The notes below the pieces were generated by a model. It was not told the DNA's origin, made no database searches, and saw nothing but the letters and a program-made list of their open reading frames with translations. The position numbers and the translations under genes were made by a program. A DNA stretch of 64,000 nt from Haloglomus halophilum (GTDB taxonomy: Archaea; Halobacteriota; Halobacteria; Halobacteriales; Haloarculaceae). Location of the stretch: assembly GCF_024298885.1 (NCBI RefSeq), contig NZ_CP101166.1, forward strand, positions 496,001 to 560,000. Direction: 5' to 3'. This document shows positions 54,424 to 63,356 of this stretch, one piece after another (within the stretch, counting starts at the first letter, position 1; each line of letters begins with the position of its first letter).

Positions 54424-54450
54424 ACTGAGTAAGTACTCACTCAGTATAAA
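54424..54450 (-). promoter_or_regulatory. TetR-type operator and TATA box of the DUF4188 operon
   Basis: ACTGAGT (54424-54430) and ACTCAGT (54439-54445) are perfect inverted arms around 8 bases. The inner 18 bases (54426-54443) are palindromic but for one pair. On the minus strand TTTATAC (54444-54450) is the TATA, with the ATG at 54420. The operator sits between TATA and start site, where a bound repressor would block transcription. Confidence 0.8.
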
Positions 54451-54535
54451 TCTAGGTGGACACTCGGTGACACGATGCTCAGAGCAACCGCTACGGAATC
54501 GGTCGTCGAAAAAGCGGAAGCAGCCGGCAGGCCGA

Positions 54536-55840
54536 CTACGGACTCAGCCGCTGCCGGTCTCGCGGGAACAGCACGGCCTCGCGGATGTTGGCGAGGCCCA
54601 GCATCGTCATGACCAGCCGCTCGACGCCGTACGCCCAGCCGGCGTGGGGCGGCATGCCATACTTGAACATCTTCGTGTAGTACTCGAACTGGTCGGGGTC
54701 GAGGCCCTGCTGCTCGAAGCCCGCGACGAGTTCCTCGTAGCGGTGCTCACGCTGGCCGCCCGAGACCAGTTCCATCCGCGGGTGCATCAGGTCGAAGCCC
54801 TTCGAGTACTCGGGGTCGTCGTCGTCGTCCTGGATGTAGAACGGCTTGATCTCCGCGGGCCAGTCCGTGATGAAGTAGTGCCCGCCCACGTCGTCGCCGA
54901 GCGCCTTCTCGCCCTCGGTGGGGAGGTCGTCGCCCCACACGAGGTGTTCGTCGAGTTCACCGGTCGCGTTGATGCGCTCGATGGCCTCCTCGTAGGTCAG
55001 CCGCGGGAAGCCCTCGTCGGGCACCTCGAACGCCTCGACCATGTCCAGGGTCTCCAGCTCGTCCTGACAGTTCTCCGCGACGGCCTCGTACGCGGCCATC
55101 AGGGTGCCCTCACAGACGTCCATCGCCTCGTGGTGGTCGATGAACGCGGACTCGAAGTCGATCATCGTCGCCTCGTTCAGGTGGCGCGGGGTGTTGTGCT
55201 CCTCCGCGCGGAAGATGGGCCCGACCTCGAAGACGCGCTCCAGCCCGGAGCCGACCATCAGCTGCTTGAACAGCTGCGGGCTCTGGTTCATGAACGCCTC
55301 GCGCCCGAAGTACGTGACCGGGAACAGCTCCGTCCCGCCCTCGGTCCCCGTGGCGACGATCTTCGGCGTGTTGATCTCCGTACAGCCCTCGCCGCGGAAG
55401 TAGTCACGCACCGCGCGGAGGACCTCGGCGCGGATCTCGAAGATGGCCTGCGCCTCGGGACGGCGCACGTCCAGGGTGCGGTTGTCCAGGCGGGTCGGGA
55501 GTTCGGCGTCGACCTTCCCGGAGGGGTCGAGCGGCAGCTCCGGCTCGGCGGGCGCGATGACCTCGACGGACTCGGGGACGACCTCGACGCCGGTGGGGGC
55601 GCGCTCCTCCTCCTCGACGGCGCCGGTGACCTGCACGACGGACTCGCGCGTGACCTCGGTACCCGTCTCGACGAGGTCGTCGTCCATCTCGTCCTTCTCG
55701 AACTTGACCTGTATCTTGCCGGTCGTGTCCCGGACGATGAGGAAGGCGATGCCGCCGAGGTCGCGGATCTCGTGGGCCCAGCCAGCGACCGTCACGTGGT
55801 CGCCCGGCTCGGCGTCCGCGGTGTACGTTCTGTTGTCCAT
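54536..55840 (-). CDS. aspS: Aspartyl-tRNA synthetase (archaeal type)
   Basis: 434 residues, archaeal length without the bacterial insert. N-terminal OB fold ([23 protein letters not shown]) reads the anticodon. Class II motif 2 is [17 protein letters not shown], motif 3 [24 protein letters not shown]. Many archaeal enzymes of this type also charge tRNA-Asn. The choice depends on few residues and cannot be settled here. ATG at 55840. Confidence 0.96.
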   Translation of the reverse strand: MDNRTYTADAEPGDHVTVAGWAHEIRDLGGIAFLIVRDTTGKIQVKFEKDEMDDDLVETGTEVTRESVVQVTGAVEEEERAPTGVEVVPESVEVIAPAEPELPLDPSGKVDAELPTRLDNRTLDVRRPEAQAIFEIRAEVLRAVRDYFRGEGCTEINTPKIVATGTEGGTELFPVTYFGREAFMNQSPQLFKQLMVGSGLERVFEVGPIFRAEEHNTPRHLNEATMIDFESAFIDHHEAMDVCEGTLMAAYEAVAENCQDELETLDMVEAFEVPDEGFPRLTYEEAIERINATGELDEHLVWGDDLPTEGEKALGDDVGGHYFITDWPAEIKPFYIQDDDDDPEYSKGFDLMHPRMELVSGGQREHRYEELVAGFEQQGLDPDQFEYYTKMFKYGMPPHAGWAYGVERLVMTMLGLANIREAVLFPRDRQRLSP

Positions 55841-55996
55841 ATCCGTGGTTCTCGTACCGGGGCCGAAAACGTGTCGTTACCGTGTTACCTGTTCTGCGAA
55901 TGCGAAGGGCGAGGGCAATCCCATAACATTCACACAAAACTCAGAAGTCAGCATATTCCCCTCATAACCTGGCCATAATTCGATAATCCTCGCAGA

Positions 55997-56053
55997 TTGT
56001 GCGTCCCCGAGGTTCAAGTACGAGACCGCGACCAGACGCCCCGTGACCTGACG
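55997..56053 (+). pseudogene. 3' remnant of an unknown gene (copy 2)
   Basis: The frame ending RFKYETATRRPVT and stop matches the minus-strand tail at 30319 (RFKYENATSAPVT). About 45 of the last 50 bases agree, including the stop and the TGACG after it. No coding sequence continues upstream. Confidence 0.5.
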
Positions 56054-56190
56054 CACCGAGCGGGTCGGGGAATCCGGGCGCGGTATCGTACCGCGCCACG
56101 GTTCGGCCAGCGCGACACGACCGACCCGTCGCCGGTGGGGGTTCGTGGGCTCCCGCAGTGTCGCCTGTTCGCTAGACTGGGATGGTAGTG

Positions 56191-56978
56191 GTGGCGATGG
56201 AGACTTCGCTTCCCTCGCGCTCTCTCACGAACGCGACGGCAGGGACCCCTACGAAGCCCTCGCGCTCTCGACCGTCCGGGAGTCGCTGCGCTCCTCGCTC
56301 ACTACGTTCGCTCCGGTGCTTGCTTCCTCCGGGACGAATCGAGAGTGCTCGCCCTTCGAGTCCACCAGGGGGCTATTTCTCGGCCGAGCGTTCGCTCGGG
56401 GTGGTTCCACCGGAGCGCTAGCGTCCCCACACCTCCCCGCGCGAGCGCTGTGGTGGCTCCGCACGGCGCTGGCGCGCCGGCTCCGCCAGTGGTGGCGCTC
56501 GCGCGCTTCCTAGTCCCGGAACCAACTGGCCGACCAGCCGCTCGGCTGGTGCGTGCTCGTCCGTCAGTCGAACTGGCGCGCGCTGGCGGCTGTGCCGCAG
56601 GCCAGCCGCCTCTACACGTGCGAGGGCCGAGAAGCGCAGCGAGCGAACGCAGTGAGCGATGCGAGCATCGCAGGCGGCTGGGGAGGCGTGAGGCTCACGG
56701 ACCCGACTGACCAGCGCGCGGTCCTGGTGGAATCGAAGGGCGAGCGCTCTCGGGGAAGGCGGGTGACGCAAGCACCGTGGTTCGAGAGGCGCCGGAGGCG
56801 CCTCTCGTCATCACGAGAGAGCGCTTCGCGCTCTCTCGAACGACAGCGACCGGAGGGAGCGAGGAGCGTGGTTCGAGAGAGCAAAGCTCTCTCGTCATCC
56901 TGAAAATCTCTGATTTTCAGAGACAGCGAGCCCCCCGACCCGAGAGCGCGAGGGCTTCGGAAGCAGTTCCATCGCCAC
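56191..56978. mobile_element. 788-bp GC-rich element with terminal inverted repeats (repeat copy B)
   Basis: Left end (56191 on) and right end (56978 back) both begin GTGGCGATGGA, then ACT and GCTTCC, then CTCGCGCTCTC, with small gaps. Internal blocks CGAAGCCCTCGCGCTCTC, CGGTGCTTGC, GCTCGCCCTTCGA and TCCACCAGG occur in both halves in inverted orientation, so the whole is a nested palindrome. No transposase frame. Possibly a MITE-like non-autonomous element. See findings. Confidence 0.65.
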
Positions 56979-57045
56979 CGAGAAGCGAGACAACTGCTGC
57001 TGACCCTTCCGACACGGTTTAGTCGCGCGGTAGCCACGCCCGCGT

Positions 57046-57765
57046 ATGAGCGGCACGCCGTGGTCCGACTGGACCCACATCACCAAGCTCGACCCGGACA
57101 AGGAGCTTGTCGAGGGCGAGACGTTCGGCGACGTCTGCGAGACCGGCACGGACGCCATCGAGATCGGCGGCACCACCGGGATGACCGAGGAGAAGATGGA
57201 GCGGGTCGTCGAGGCCTGCGTCGCCCACGACGTGCCCGTCTACATCGAGCCCTCCCATTCGGGCACCGTCGTCCACGACGAGGGGCTGGACGGCTACCTC
57301 ATCCCCATCGTGTTCAACGCCGGCGATATCGCGTGGGTCACCGGCGCCCACAAGGAGTGGGTCCGGGTGGACCCCGACATCGACTGGGAGCGAACCCACA
57401 CGGAGGCGTACATCGTCCTCAACCCCGACTCCTCCGTGGCGGAGTACACGCAGGCCGACTGCAACCTCGACGCCGAGGAGGTCGCAGCCTACGCCACGGC
57501 GGCCGAGCAGATGTTCGGCCAGGAGATCATCTACATCGAGTACTCGGGCATGCTCGGCGATACCGAGAAGGTCGCCGCGGGCCGCGACGCGCTCGACGAG
57601 GCCACCCTCTTCTACGGCGGCGGCATCCACGACTACGAGTCGGCCCGGACGATGGGCGAGCACGCGGACACGGTCATCGTCGGCGACCTGGTCCACGACG
57701 AGGGCGCCGACGCGGTCCGGGAGACGGTCGAGGGCGCCCGCGACGCCCAGGCCGCGACGCGGTAG
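57046..57765 (+). CDS. Geranylgeranylglyceryl phosphate synthase
   Basis: 239 residues of the GGGPS/PcrB TIM-barrel family. [14 protein letters not shown] opens it, then [62 protein letters not shown] and [12 protein letters not shown], the phosphate-binding loops. It joins geranylgeranyl diphosphate to sn-glycerol 1-phosphate, the first ether bond of archaeal lipids, using the product of the idsA-type enzyme. Start follows a TATA-like GGTTTAGTC by 24-31 bases. Confidence 0.95.
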   Translation: MSGTPWSDWTHITKLDPDKELVEGETFGDVCETGTDAIEIGGTTGMTEEKMERVVEACVAHDVPVYIEPSHSGTVVHDEGLDGYLIPIVFNAGDIAWVTGAHKEWVRVDPDIDWERTHTEAYIVLNPDSSVAEYTQADCNLDAEEVAAYATAAEQMFGQEIIYIEYSGMLGDTEKVAAGRDALDEATLFYGGGIHDYESARTMGEHADTVIVGDLVHDEGADAVRETVEGARDAQAATR

Positions 57766-57898
57766 ACGGGAGCCCCGTTCGGCGCATCGTGTGGGACTCC
57801 CGCGGTACGCCGGCCAACGCGACACACCACCGACAGCTGTTTACGTGTCGCATCGAACCCGAGTGCATGCGGGAGTTCGACGGAGCCGGGGGCCTCGT

Positions 57899-58534
57899 AT
57901 GAGCGTCATCGCGGAGTACCGGCTCTCCGCGGACCGGCTCGTCCTGGGGCCGACGTTCGAGACGGTTCCGGGCATCGAGCTGGAGCTGGAGCGGTCGTTC
58001 GCCACGGACCCGGACCATCCCATCCTCTTCGCGTGGGGCCGGGGACCGCTGGACGCGTTCGAACGCGCCGCGGCCGGCGACCCGACGGTCGCGGACCTGA
58101 ACGTGCTGGACACCGTCGGCGAGAAGCGGCTCTACCGCATCGCCGTCGGCGACGCCACGGAGGTCGTCCTCTACCCACGGTGGGTCGAACTCGGTGCCGA
58201 ACGGCTGGAGGCGTGGTACGCCGACGACTGGTGGCACTCCCGGACGCGCTTCCCGGACCGCGACGCGCTCGCCGACTACCGGACCTACCTCGACGACAAC
58301 GACATCGCCTTCCAGCTGAAGCGGCTGTACGACGCCGAGCAGGCGACGGATGACGACCTCGGCCTGACGCCGGAACAGCGCGAGACGCTCGTGCTGGCCT
58401 ACGAGATGGGCTACTTCGACATCCCACGGGGTACCACCACCTCGGGGCTGGCCGAGGAACTCGACATCTCGAACCAGGCCATCTCCGAGCGGCTCCGCCG
58501 TGGCTACAGCCGGCTGGTCGAACAGCTCATCTGA
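57899..58534 (+). CDS. Bat-type HTH transcription regulator
   Basis: 211 residues. N-terminal HVO-type domain begins MSVIAEYRLSADRLVLGPTF. C-terminal HTH: LTPEQRETLVLAYEMGYFDIPRG and GLAEELDISNQAISERLRRG. The third Bat-type gene in this window. It stands between GGGPS (same strand) and topA (convergent). Target unknown. ATG at 57899, with TGTTTACG about 55 bases upstream as possible TATA. Confidence 0.9.
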   Translation: MSVIAEYRLSADRLVLGPTFETVPGIELELERSFATDPDHPILFAWGRGPLDAFERAAAGDPTVADLNVLDTVGEKRLYRIAVGDATEVVLYPRWVELGAERLEAWYADDWWHSRTRFPDRDALADYRTYLDDNDIAFQLKRLYDAEQATDDDLGLTPEQRETLVLAYEMGYFDIPRGTTTSGLAEELDISNQAISERLRRGYSRLVEQLI

Positions 58535-58591
58535 GCGGCCGCGCCCGACGCGAATCATCGAACGCCGGACAGCTGCTATCCCGTTCCCGCT

Positions 58592-61093
58592 TCAGCCCGC
58601 GCTCTCGGCCTGTTCCTGCCAGTCCCGGACGCGGTCGGCGCTCACACCCGAGACGCGGCTGGCCACGTCGTCCGGGTCGGCGGCCTGCAGGTCCGCGAGC
58701 GACTCGATGTCCGCGTCGGCCAGCTTCGCGGCGGTCTTCTCCCCCACGCCGTCGAGGTCGTCCAGGTCCCGGGTCGCCCGGCGCGCCTGGAACTCCTCGA
58801 AGTTGCAGATGGGACAGCCAAGCTCCCACGGGTCGCCGTCGCCGTCGTGGATGACCAGCTCCGGCAGGTCGTGGTCGGGACAGAACTCGCCGGTCACCTC
58901 GATGTCGCCGCGCCGGGGCAGCGGCAGCGAGTAATCGCAGTCGGGGTAGCGCGTACATCCCACGAGCCGGCTCCCGCTCTGGAGGTGCTTGATGGCGAGT
59001 TCGCCGCCCTCGTCCTCGCCACACTCCGGACAGGCGCCGATGACCTCGTCCTCCTGGGCGTCGGCCTCCTCGGCCTTGCAGATGGGACAACCGTGGACGA
59101 ACGTCGACCGGCCGGCGAGCATCTTCACGTGCCGCAGGTCGTGCTCCCCACACGATTCCTCCATCACCGTCGGCTCGCCCGAGGAGGGGAGCTGGTAGGT
59201 GTTCTCGCAGTCCGGGTACCCCTCGCAGCCGACGAAGTACGACCCGCGCCGCGACCGCCGGACGATGAGCGTCTCGCCGCACTCCGGACAGGGGCCGAGC
59301 CGCTTGTCGTCCTTCAGCGCCTCGCGCAGGTGCTCGCCGATGGCCTCGCGGGACTCGTGGAGTTCGTCGAACACCCGGTTCAGCATCTCCCGGGACTCGT
59401 CGGTCACGTCGTCCAGCGTCGCCTCGCCGTTGGCGATGGCCGTCATATCCTGCTCCAGTTGCTGGGTCATCGCCTCGTCGACGACGAGGTCGGCGAACTC
59501 CTCGGCCGCCTCGACGACCGCCATCGCCAGCCGCGTCGGGCGCGGCGGGTCGTCCTCGATGTAGCCGCGGCTGTAAAGTTTCTCCAAAGTGTTATGTCGA
59601 GTACTTTTTGTTCCGATTCCGAGACTTTCCATCGTCTCGATGAGCCGGGACTGCCCGCGCCGGCGCGGCGGCTGGGTCTGCTTGGCCTCCAGCCGCGCGT
59701 CCGTCAGGTCGAGTTCCTCGCCCTCGTCTACGTCGGGGACCAGGTTCTCGTCCGAGGAGGCGTACGGGTAGACATCGAGGTAGCCCGGTTCCAGCAGGCG
59801 CTTCCCGTTGGCCTTCAGCTGGCAGCCGTTCGCCTCGACCGTGACGCGGAGGTGCTCCCACTCCGCCGGGTCCGCGCAGGTCGCGAGGAACCGCCGGACG
59901 ACGAGTTCGTACACCTCCCACTCGTCGTCGCCGATGTCGACCTTGCCCGGCACCTCCCCGGTGGGGTGGATGGGCGGATGGTCGGTCGTCTCGGTGTCGC
60001 CGCGCGTCGGCTCGATGTCCGCGTCGCCGTCGAGCAGCGAGGCGGCGTCCTCCCCGAACGCGCCCGTGTCGGCGAGCGTCGCCAGCAGGTCCTCGGGGTC
60101 GAGGTCCTCCGGGTAGACGGTGTTGTCCGTCCGGGGGTAGGTGATGTAGCCAGCCGTGTACAGCTCCTCGGCGATGCTCATCGCGCGGCCGGCACCGTAG
60201 CCCAGCGAACTCGCCGCGCGGATGAACTGGGTCGTGTTGAACGGCGCCGGCGGGTCGTCGGTGCGCGTGCGGCGGCGGACGCCCGTGACGGTCGCGCTCG
60301 ACGCCGTCGAGAGCCGGGCGTACGCGTCGTCGGCGTCGCCCTCGTTCCAGACGCGCTCGTTCTCGGTGCCGTCCTCGCCCTCGTAGAAGTACTGCGCCTC
60401 GAACTCGACCGCGTCCTTGTGCAGGTCTGCGAACAGCTCCCAGTAGTCGTCGGGGTCGAACGCCTCGATCTCGCGCTCGCGGTCGACGATGAGCTTCAGC
60501 GTCGGGCTCTGGACCCGCCCGACGGAGATGAAGTCCTCGCCGAGTTGGCCAGCCGACAGCGAGAGGAACCGCGTCAGGGCAGCACCCCACAGCAGGTCGA
60601 TGATCTGCCGGGCCTCGCCCGCGGCCGCGAGGTCGAAGTCCAGCTCGTCCGGGTTCTCGAACGCCTCCTTCACCTCGCGCTCGGTGATGGAGGAGAACCG
60701 GACCCGCTGGATGGGGATGGAGGCCACCTCGTCGACGAGTTCGTAGGCCTCCTTCCCGATGAGCTCGCCCTCGCGGTCGTAGTCGGTCGCGATGACCGCC
60801 TCGTCCGCCTCGCGCGCGAGCTGCTGGAGGGTGCGGACGATGTTCTCCTGGGTCGGGCGCTTCTCGATGTCGGCGTGCAGCAGTTCGACCGGCCGGACAT
60901 CGCGCCAGTCGTCGTACTCCGGCGGGAAGTCCACCCCGACGACGTGCCCTGACAGCCCGACGCAGACGGTCTCACCGCCGGCCCACTGGTAGACGTTGAC
61001 CCCATTGCGCCGGTCGGTCCCGGCCGAGCCGTCGCTGAGGATATCGGCGATGCGCCGCGCGGCGTTGTCCTTCTCGGTGATGATCAGTTCCAC
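58592..61093 (-). CDS. topA: DNA topoisomerase I
   Basis: 833 residues, type IA. Toprim domain: LIITEKDNAARRIA, ATDYDREGELIG (acidic metal triad). Catalytic Tyr319 in GYITYPRTDN. Zinc-ribbon repeats start at about residue 600 (CPECGETLIVRRSRRGSYFVGCEGYPDC, then three more CPxC modules), and a helix-hairpin-helix ends it (DLDDLDGVGEKTAAKLADAD). It relaxes negative supercoils. The gene contains a low-GC patch of about 70 bases at the conserved GIGTKSTR motif (59571-59640). ATG at 61093. Confidence 0.97.
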   Translation of the reverse strand: MELIITEKDNAARRIADILSDGSAGTDRRNGVNVYQWAGGETVCVGLSGHVVGVDFPPEYDDWRDVRPVELLHADIEKRPTQENIVRTLQQLAREADEAVIATDYDREGELIGKEAYELVDEVASIPIQRVRFSSITEREVKEAFENPDELDFDLAAAGEARQIIDLLWGAALTRFLSLSAGQLGEDFISVGRVQSPTLKLIVDREREIEAFDPDDYWELFADLHKDAVEFEAQYFYEGEDGTENERVWNEGDADDAYARLSTASSATVTGVRRRTRTDDPPAPFNTTQFIRAASSLGYGAGRAMSIAEELYTAGYITYPRTDNTVYPEDLDPEDLLATLADTGAFGEDAASLLDGDADIEPTRGDTETTDHPPIHPTGEVPGKVDIGDDEWEVYELVVRRFLATCADPAEWEHLRVTVEANGCQLKANGKRLLEPGYLDVYPYASSDENLVPDVDEGEELDLTDARLEAKQTQPPRRRGQSRLIETMESLGIGTKSTRHNTLEKLYSRGYIEDDPPRPTRLAMAVVEAAEEFADLVVDEAMTQQLEQDMTAIANGEATLDDVTDESREMLNRVFDELHESREAIGEHLREALKDDKRLGPCPECGETLIVRRSRRGSYFVGCEGYPDCENTYQLPSSGEPTVMEESCGEHDLRHVKMLAGRSTFVHGCPICKAEEADAQEDEVIGACPECGEDEGGELAIKHLQSGSRLVGCTRYPDCDYSLPLPRRGDIEVTGEFCPDHDLPELVIHDGDGDPWELGCPICNFEEFQARRATRDLDDLDGVGEKTAAKLADADIESLADLQAADPDDVASRVSGVSADRVRDWQEQAESAG

Positions 61094-61330
61094 GCGCGCT
61101 CACCCCCTCGGCAGGCAGCCGACCTGGTCTCGCTCGTACTCATTACCGCCCCGTAGCCGCCACCGGTTGCTAAACGTTTCGGGCGAAATCGCCGGACAGC
61201 GCGGGTGTGCGTGCGGACGGGCGTCCGAGCGCGCCGCGGCCGCGTGTCCGGGGGCGCGCCGGACGCGAGCGTGTGGGGCGGGTGAGTGGGCGCCCGGGCC
61301 CGCACCCGGACACGCGCGCGAGGACTACTT

Positions 61331-61375
61331 CGTACTCGGCGAACAGTTACTCGTACTCGTACTCGGCGAACAGTT
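61331..61375. repeat. 18-bp direct repeat at the 3' end of the DUF3194 gene
   Basis: CGTACTCGGCGAACAGTT occurs at 61331-61348 and 61358-61375. The second copy encodes the C-terminal ELFAEYE, the first overlaps the stop codon. It is a small duplication that may have moved the stop. Confidence 0.85.
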
Positions 61376-61631
61376 CGTCGACGGCCGACTGTGCGGCGAG
61401 CGCGGCGTCGTCGGCGACCTGTTCCGGGTCGAGGTCACCCTCGGCGTCGGGCGCGTTGAGGTAGACGTCCACCTCCAGCACGCCGTCCTCGAAGGTGACG
61501 GTCACGTCGAGGTCGCGGACCTCGGACTGCTTGAACCGCGAGAGGACGAGCCCCTCGGCGGCCTCCGAGGCGGTGTTCACGACGGCCTCGTCGCTGGGGG
61601 CGTCGGTGTCGTCGGTCGAGGAATCGGTCAC
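61347..61631 (-). CDS. DUF3194-family protein
   Basis: 94 residues, GTG start at 61631. Core VVNTASEAAEGLVLSRFKQSEVRDLDVTVTFEDGVLEVDVYLNAP is the archaeal DUF3194 pattern. It follows prefoldin beta after 10 bases, a conserved archaeal pairing, so a link to protein folding is possible. Function unknown. Confidence 0.88.
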   Translation of the reverse strand: MTDSSTDDTDAPSDEAVVNTASEAAEGLVLSRFKQSEVRDLDVTVTFEDGVLEVDVYLNAPDAEGDLDPEQVADDAALAAQSAVDELFAEYEYE

Positions 61632-61641
61632 GGTCGGGCGT

Positions 61642-62049
61642 TCAGTCGCCGCCTGCGCCCGGGCCGCCCGGTCCCATCGGGCCGCCGCCACCGGGGCCGC
61701 CGGCGCCGCCCTGGAGCAGCTGCTGGAGCTCCTCCTGGAGGTCCTCGAACTGCTCTCGGACGCGCTCCTCCTGCTTCTCGAGGGTCTCGACGCGGATCTC
61801 CAGCGAGTCGACCTTCTCCTCCAGCTCGTCGTACGCCTCGTCGTACTCGCTCTTCACGAGGAGTTCGCCGACCTCGCGGTAGATCTCGGTGTCATCCTCG
61901 ACATCGTCGAGCGCCTCGAGGGCGTTCTCGGACTCGCGGAGGGTGGTCTCGGCCTGCTGCTTCTGGGCCGCGACCTGCTGTGCGGTCTCCTGGAGGTCCT
62001 GTAGCTCTTCGAGCTTCTCCTGGGCCTCCGGCGGAAGGTTACCCTGCAT
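61642..62049 (-). CDS. pfdB: Prefoldin beta subunit
   Basis: 135 residues. Two long coiled coils (about 5-45 and 70-112: [37 protein letters not shown]) flank a short beta hairpin. The C-terminal 20 residues are Gly/Pro/Met-rich ([16 protein letters not shown]), an extension beyond the usual 117-120-residue length. Subunit of the hexameric chaperone that passes nascent proteins to the thermosome. Confidence 0.95.
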   Translation of the reverse strand: MQGNLPPEAQEKLEELQDLQETAQQVAAQKQQAETTLRESENALEALDDVEDDTEIYREVGELLVKSEYDEAYDELEEKVDSLEIRVETLEKQEERVREQFEDLQEELQQLLQGGAGGPGGGGPMGPGGPGAGGD

Positions 62050-62143
62050 ACCTGTCGGCTCGGGTTCGCCCGTGAAAAACCCCCGCTTCTCGGGCTCACG
62101 GCGACCCCACCCATCGCGACCCGCGGCCGGGCGACCCAGCTGG

Positions 62144-62428
62144 TCACTCCAGTGCCGCCGCTCGGGTGCGGTCAGCCACGTCGACCAGAGAGGTCCACGT
62201 GTTCAGCCCGGCCCGGAGCGCGGTCAGGTCGGCCGCCCGGACCGTCACACGGACGGTGCTCCCCTCGCGAGCGACGGCCGCGGTGCTGCGGTCGCCGTCG
62301 ATGCGGTCGATGTCCTGCCGGAGGCTGGTCGTGACCAGCGCGGCCGCTTCGGGGTCGTCGTAGGAGCAGTCGAGAACGGTCTCGTGTGGGAACCGGTCGC
62401 CGGGCGGGGTGTCAGCGGCGTCGGGCAC
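62144..62428 (-). CDS. pcc1: KEOPS complex subunit Pcc1
   Basis: 94 residues. [68 protein letters not shown] is the Pcc1 fold, with a strand-helix pair and the conserved Asp-Leu-x-x-Leu-Arg-Ala segment. KEOPS makes the t6A modification of tRNA. It starts 3 bases after the rpoP stop. Confidence 0.93.
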   Translation of the reverse strand: MPDAADTPPGDRFPHETVLDCSYDDPEAAALVTTSLRQDIDRIDGDRSTAAVAREGSTVRVTVRAADLTALRAGLNTWTSLVDVADRTRAAALE

Positions 62429-62431
62429 CTG

Positions 62432-62566
62432 TCAGTGAACGTCGATCTCTTTCACGTCACGGCTCCGCTCCTTCAGCAGGACGCGGTGGCCACAGTACGG
62501 ACAGCGGACGCCGCCGTACTCGTCCAGTTCGACGTCGCGCTTGCAGCGGGAGCACTTGTAGCTCAT
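62432..62566 (-). CDS. rpoP: DNA-directed RNA polymerase subunit P (Rpb12 type)
   Basis: 44 residues: [20 protein letters not shown], then [15 protein letters not shown] and DVKEIDVH. Two CxxC pairs form the zinc ribbon that contacts Rpo3. Full family length. It lies between the L37ae gene (3-base gap) and pcc1 (3-base gap), the standard archaeal order. Confidence 0.96.
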   Translation of the reverse strand: MSYKCSRCKRDVELDEYGGVRCPYCGHRVLLKERSRDVKEIDVH

Positions 62567-62569
62567 CGG

Positions 62570-62842
62570 TTATGCTTCGTCGGCTTCCTCGCCACCGGAC
62601 AGAGCCGCGCGGAGCGAGCGGCGGACCGTCTTGCCCGCGGGGGTCTGGGCGCGGTAGGCGCCACCGGTGAACTTCTCGCCCGTCTCCTCGTCCACCCAGA
62701 TGCCGGTGCCGACGCGCTTGACATCGTTGCCGTCGACCGTCGCACTGTTCGTGTCAGCCTCGATCTCGGCGACGCGGCGACGCGAGACACGTCCGTAGCG
62801 CGCACCGAAACGGCCCGCACTACCCGTCTTGCTCTTGGCCAT
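62570..62842 (-). CDS. Ribosomal protein L37ae, without zinc-finger cysteines
   Basis: 90 residues. [23 protein letters not shown] and [24 protein letters not shown] match L37ae, but the four cysteines expected (CPxC ... CxxC) are absent: the region reads [23 protein letters not shown]. Basic N-terminus binds 23S rRNA. The rest of the fold signature is kept, so the loss of zinc seems tolerated. First gene of the rpl37ae-rpoP-pcc1 operon. Confidence 0.92.
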   Translation of the reverse strand: MAKSKTGSAGRFGARYGRVSRRRVAEIEADTNSATVDGNDVKRVGTGIWVDEETGEKFTGGAYRAQTPAGKTVRRSLRAALSGGEEADEA

Positions 62843-62925
62843 AGTACCCGACCGTGCGGCCCTCGCCCGTATAAGCCCTGCGAGTTCGAGTACGGCGGGC
62901 CAGCGCGGAGCCGCCGGTCACGACA

Positions 62926-63177
62926 TCAGTCGGCGCCCGCATCCTCGCGCCGGTCGAGATAGTCGTTCAGGAGGAGGGGCGAGACGACGCCGACGCCGAG
63001 GATGATGGCGGAGACGGCCCAGCTCGGTGCGTCGAACTGCAACGCGGCGTACGCGGAGAGGAGGGCGAACACGATGAACGCGATGCCGATCCGGTTCTCG
63101 CGGGAGAGCACACCGGGAGCACGGGACCGAGCCAGGAAAGGGTTTCTCGGCGCCGAGCTGAGCCCTCCGAACCCCAT
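62926..63177 (-). CDS. Small membrane protein, unknown function
   Basis: 83 residues. A basic lead (RNPFLARSRAPGVLSREN) is followed by two helices (about 29-46 and 51-69) and a charged tail NDYLDRREDAGAD. ATG at 63177. Not recognised. Divergent from the phosphate permease gene, with 179 bases between that hold no other gene. Confidence 0.65.
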   Translation of the reverse strand: MGFGGLSSAPRNPFLARSRAPGVLSRENRIGIAFIVFALLSAYAALQFDAPSWAVSAIILGVGVVSPLLLNDYLDRREDAGAD

Positions 63178-63356
63178 TCGCTACGGAACCCGACATCGAC
63201 TGTACGCGAATCTCGGACCTTATGCCCCCACTACGAATATTACGGCCACATTTAGGATGCAACAGAAAATACAACTCGACGAGGGAACGTTTCCAGTAGA
63301 TGTCTCGGTATGTCGAAGGAGTACCGCTTAACTGCAATCGTCTCGAAGCCCGCGCC

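Larger units (their letters stand above)
55841..57045. other. Gene-free interval of 1205 bases
   Basis: Holds a 3' gene remnant (about 56010-56053), then the 788-bp element with terminal inverted repeats (56191-56978), then the promoter of the GGGP synthase (GGTTTAGTC at about 57015). Open frames inside it have no credible coding signs. Confidence 0.75.

Noticed and set aside
56182..56710. Overlapping frames in repeat copy B as genes
   Set aside because: Same reasons as copy A; several frames overlap with equal lack of support.
58847..60952. Long open frame on the plus strand opposite topA (about 700 codons)
   Set aside because: Antisense shadow of a high-GC gene. The peptide is Arg/Val/Leu-rich without domains, while topA on the other strand has all its motifs.
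63250..63330. Short frame beginning MQQKIQLDEG before the phosphate permease
   Set aside because: Only 24 codons, overlaps the permease promoter region, no codon bias or family likeness.
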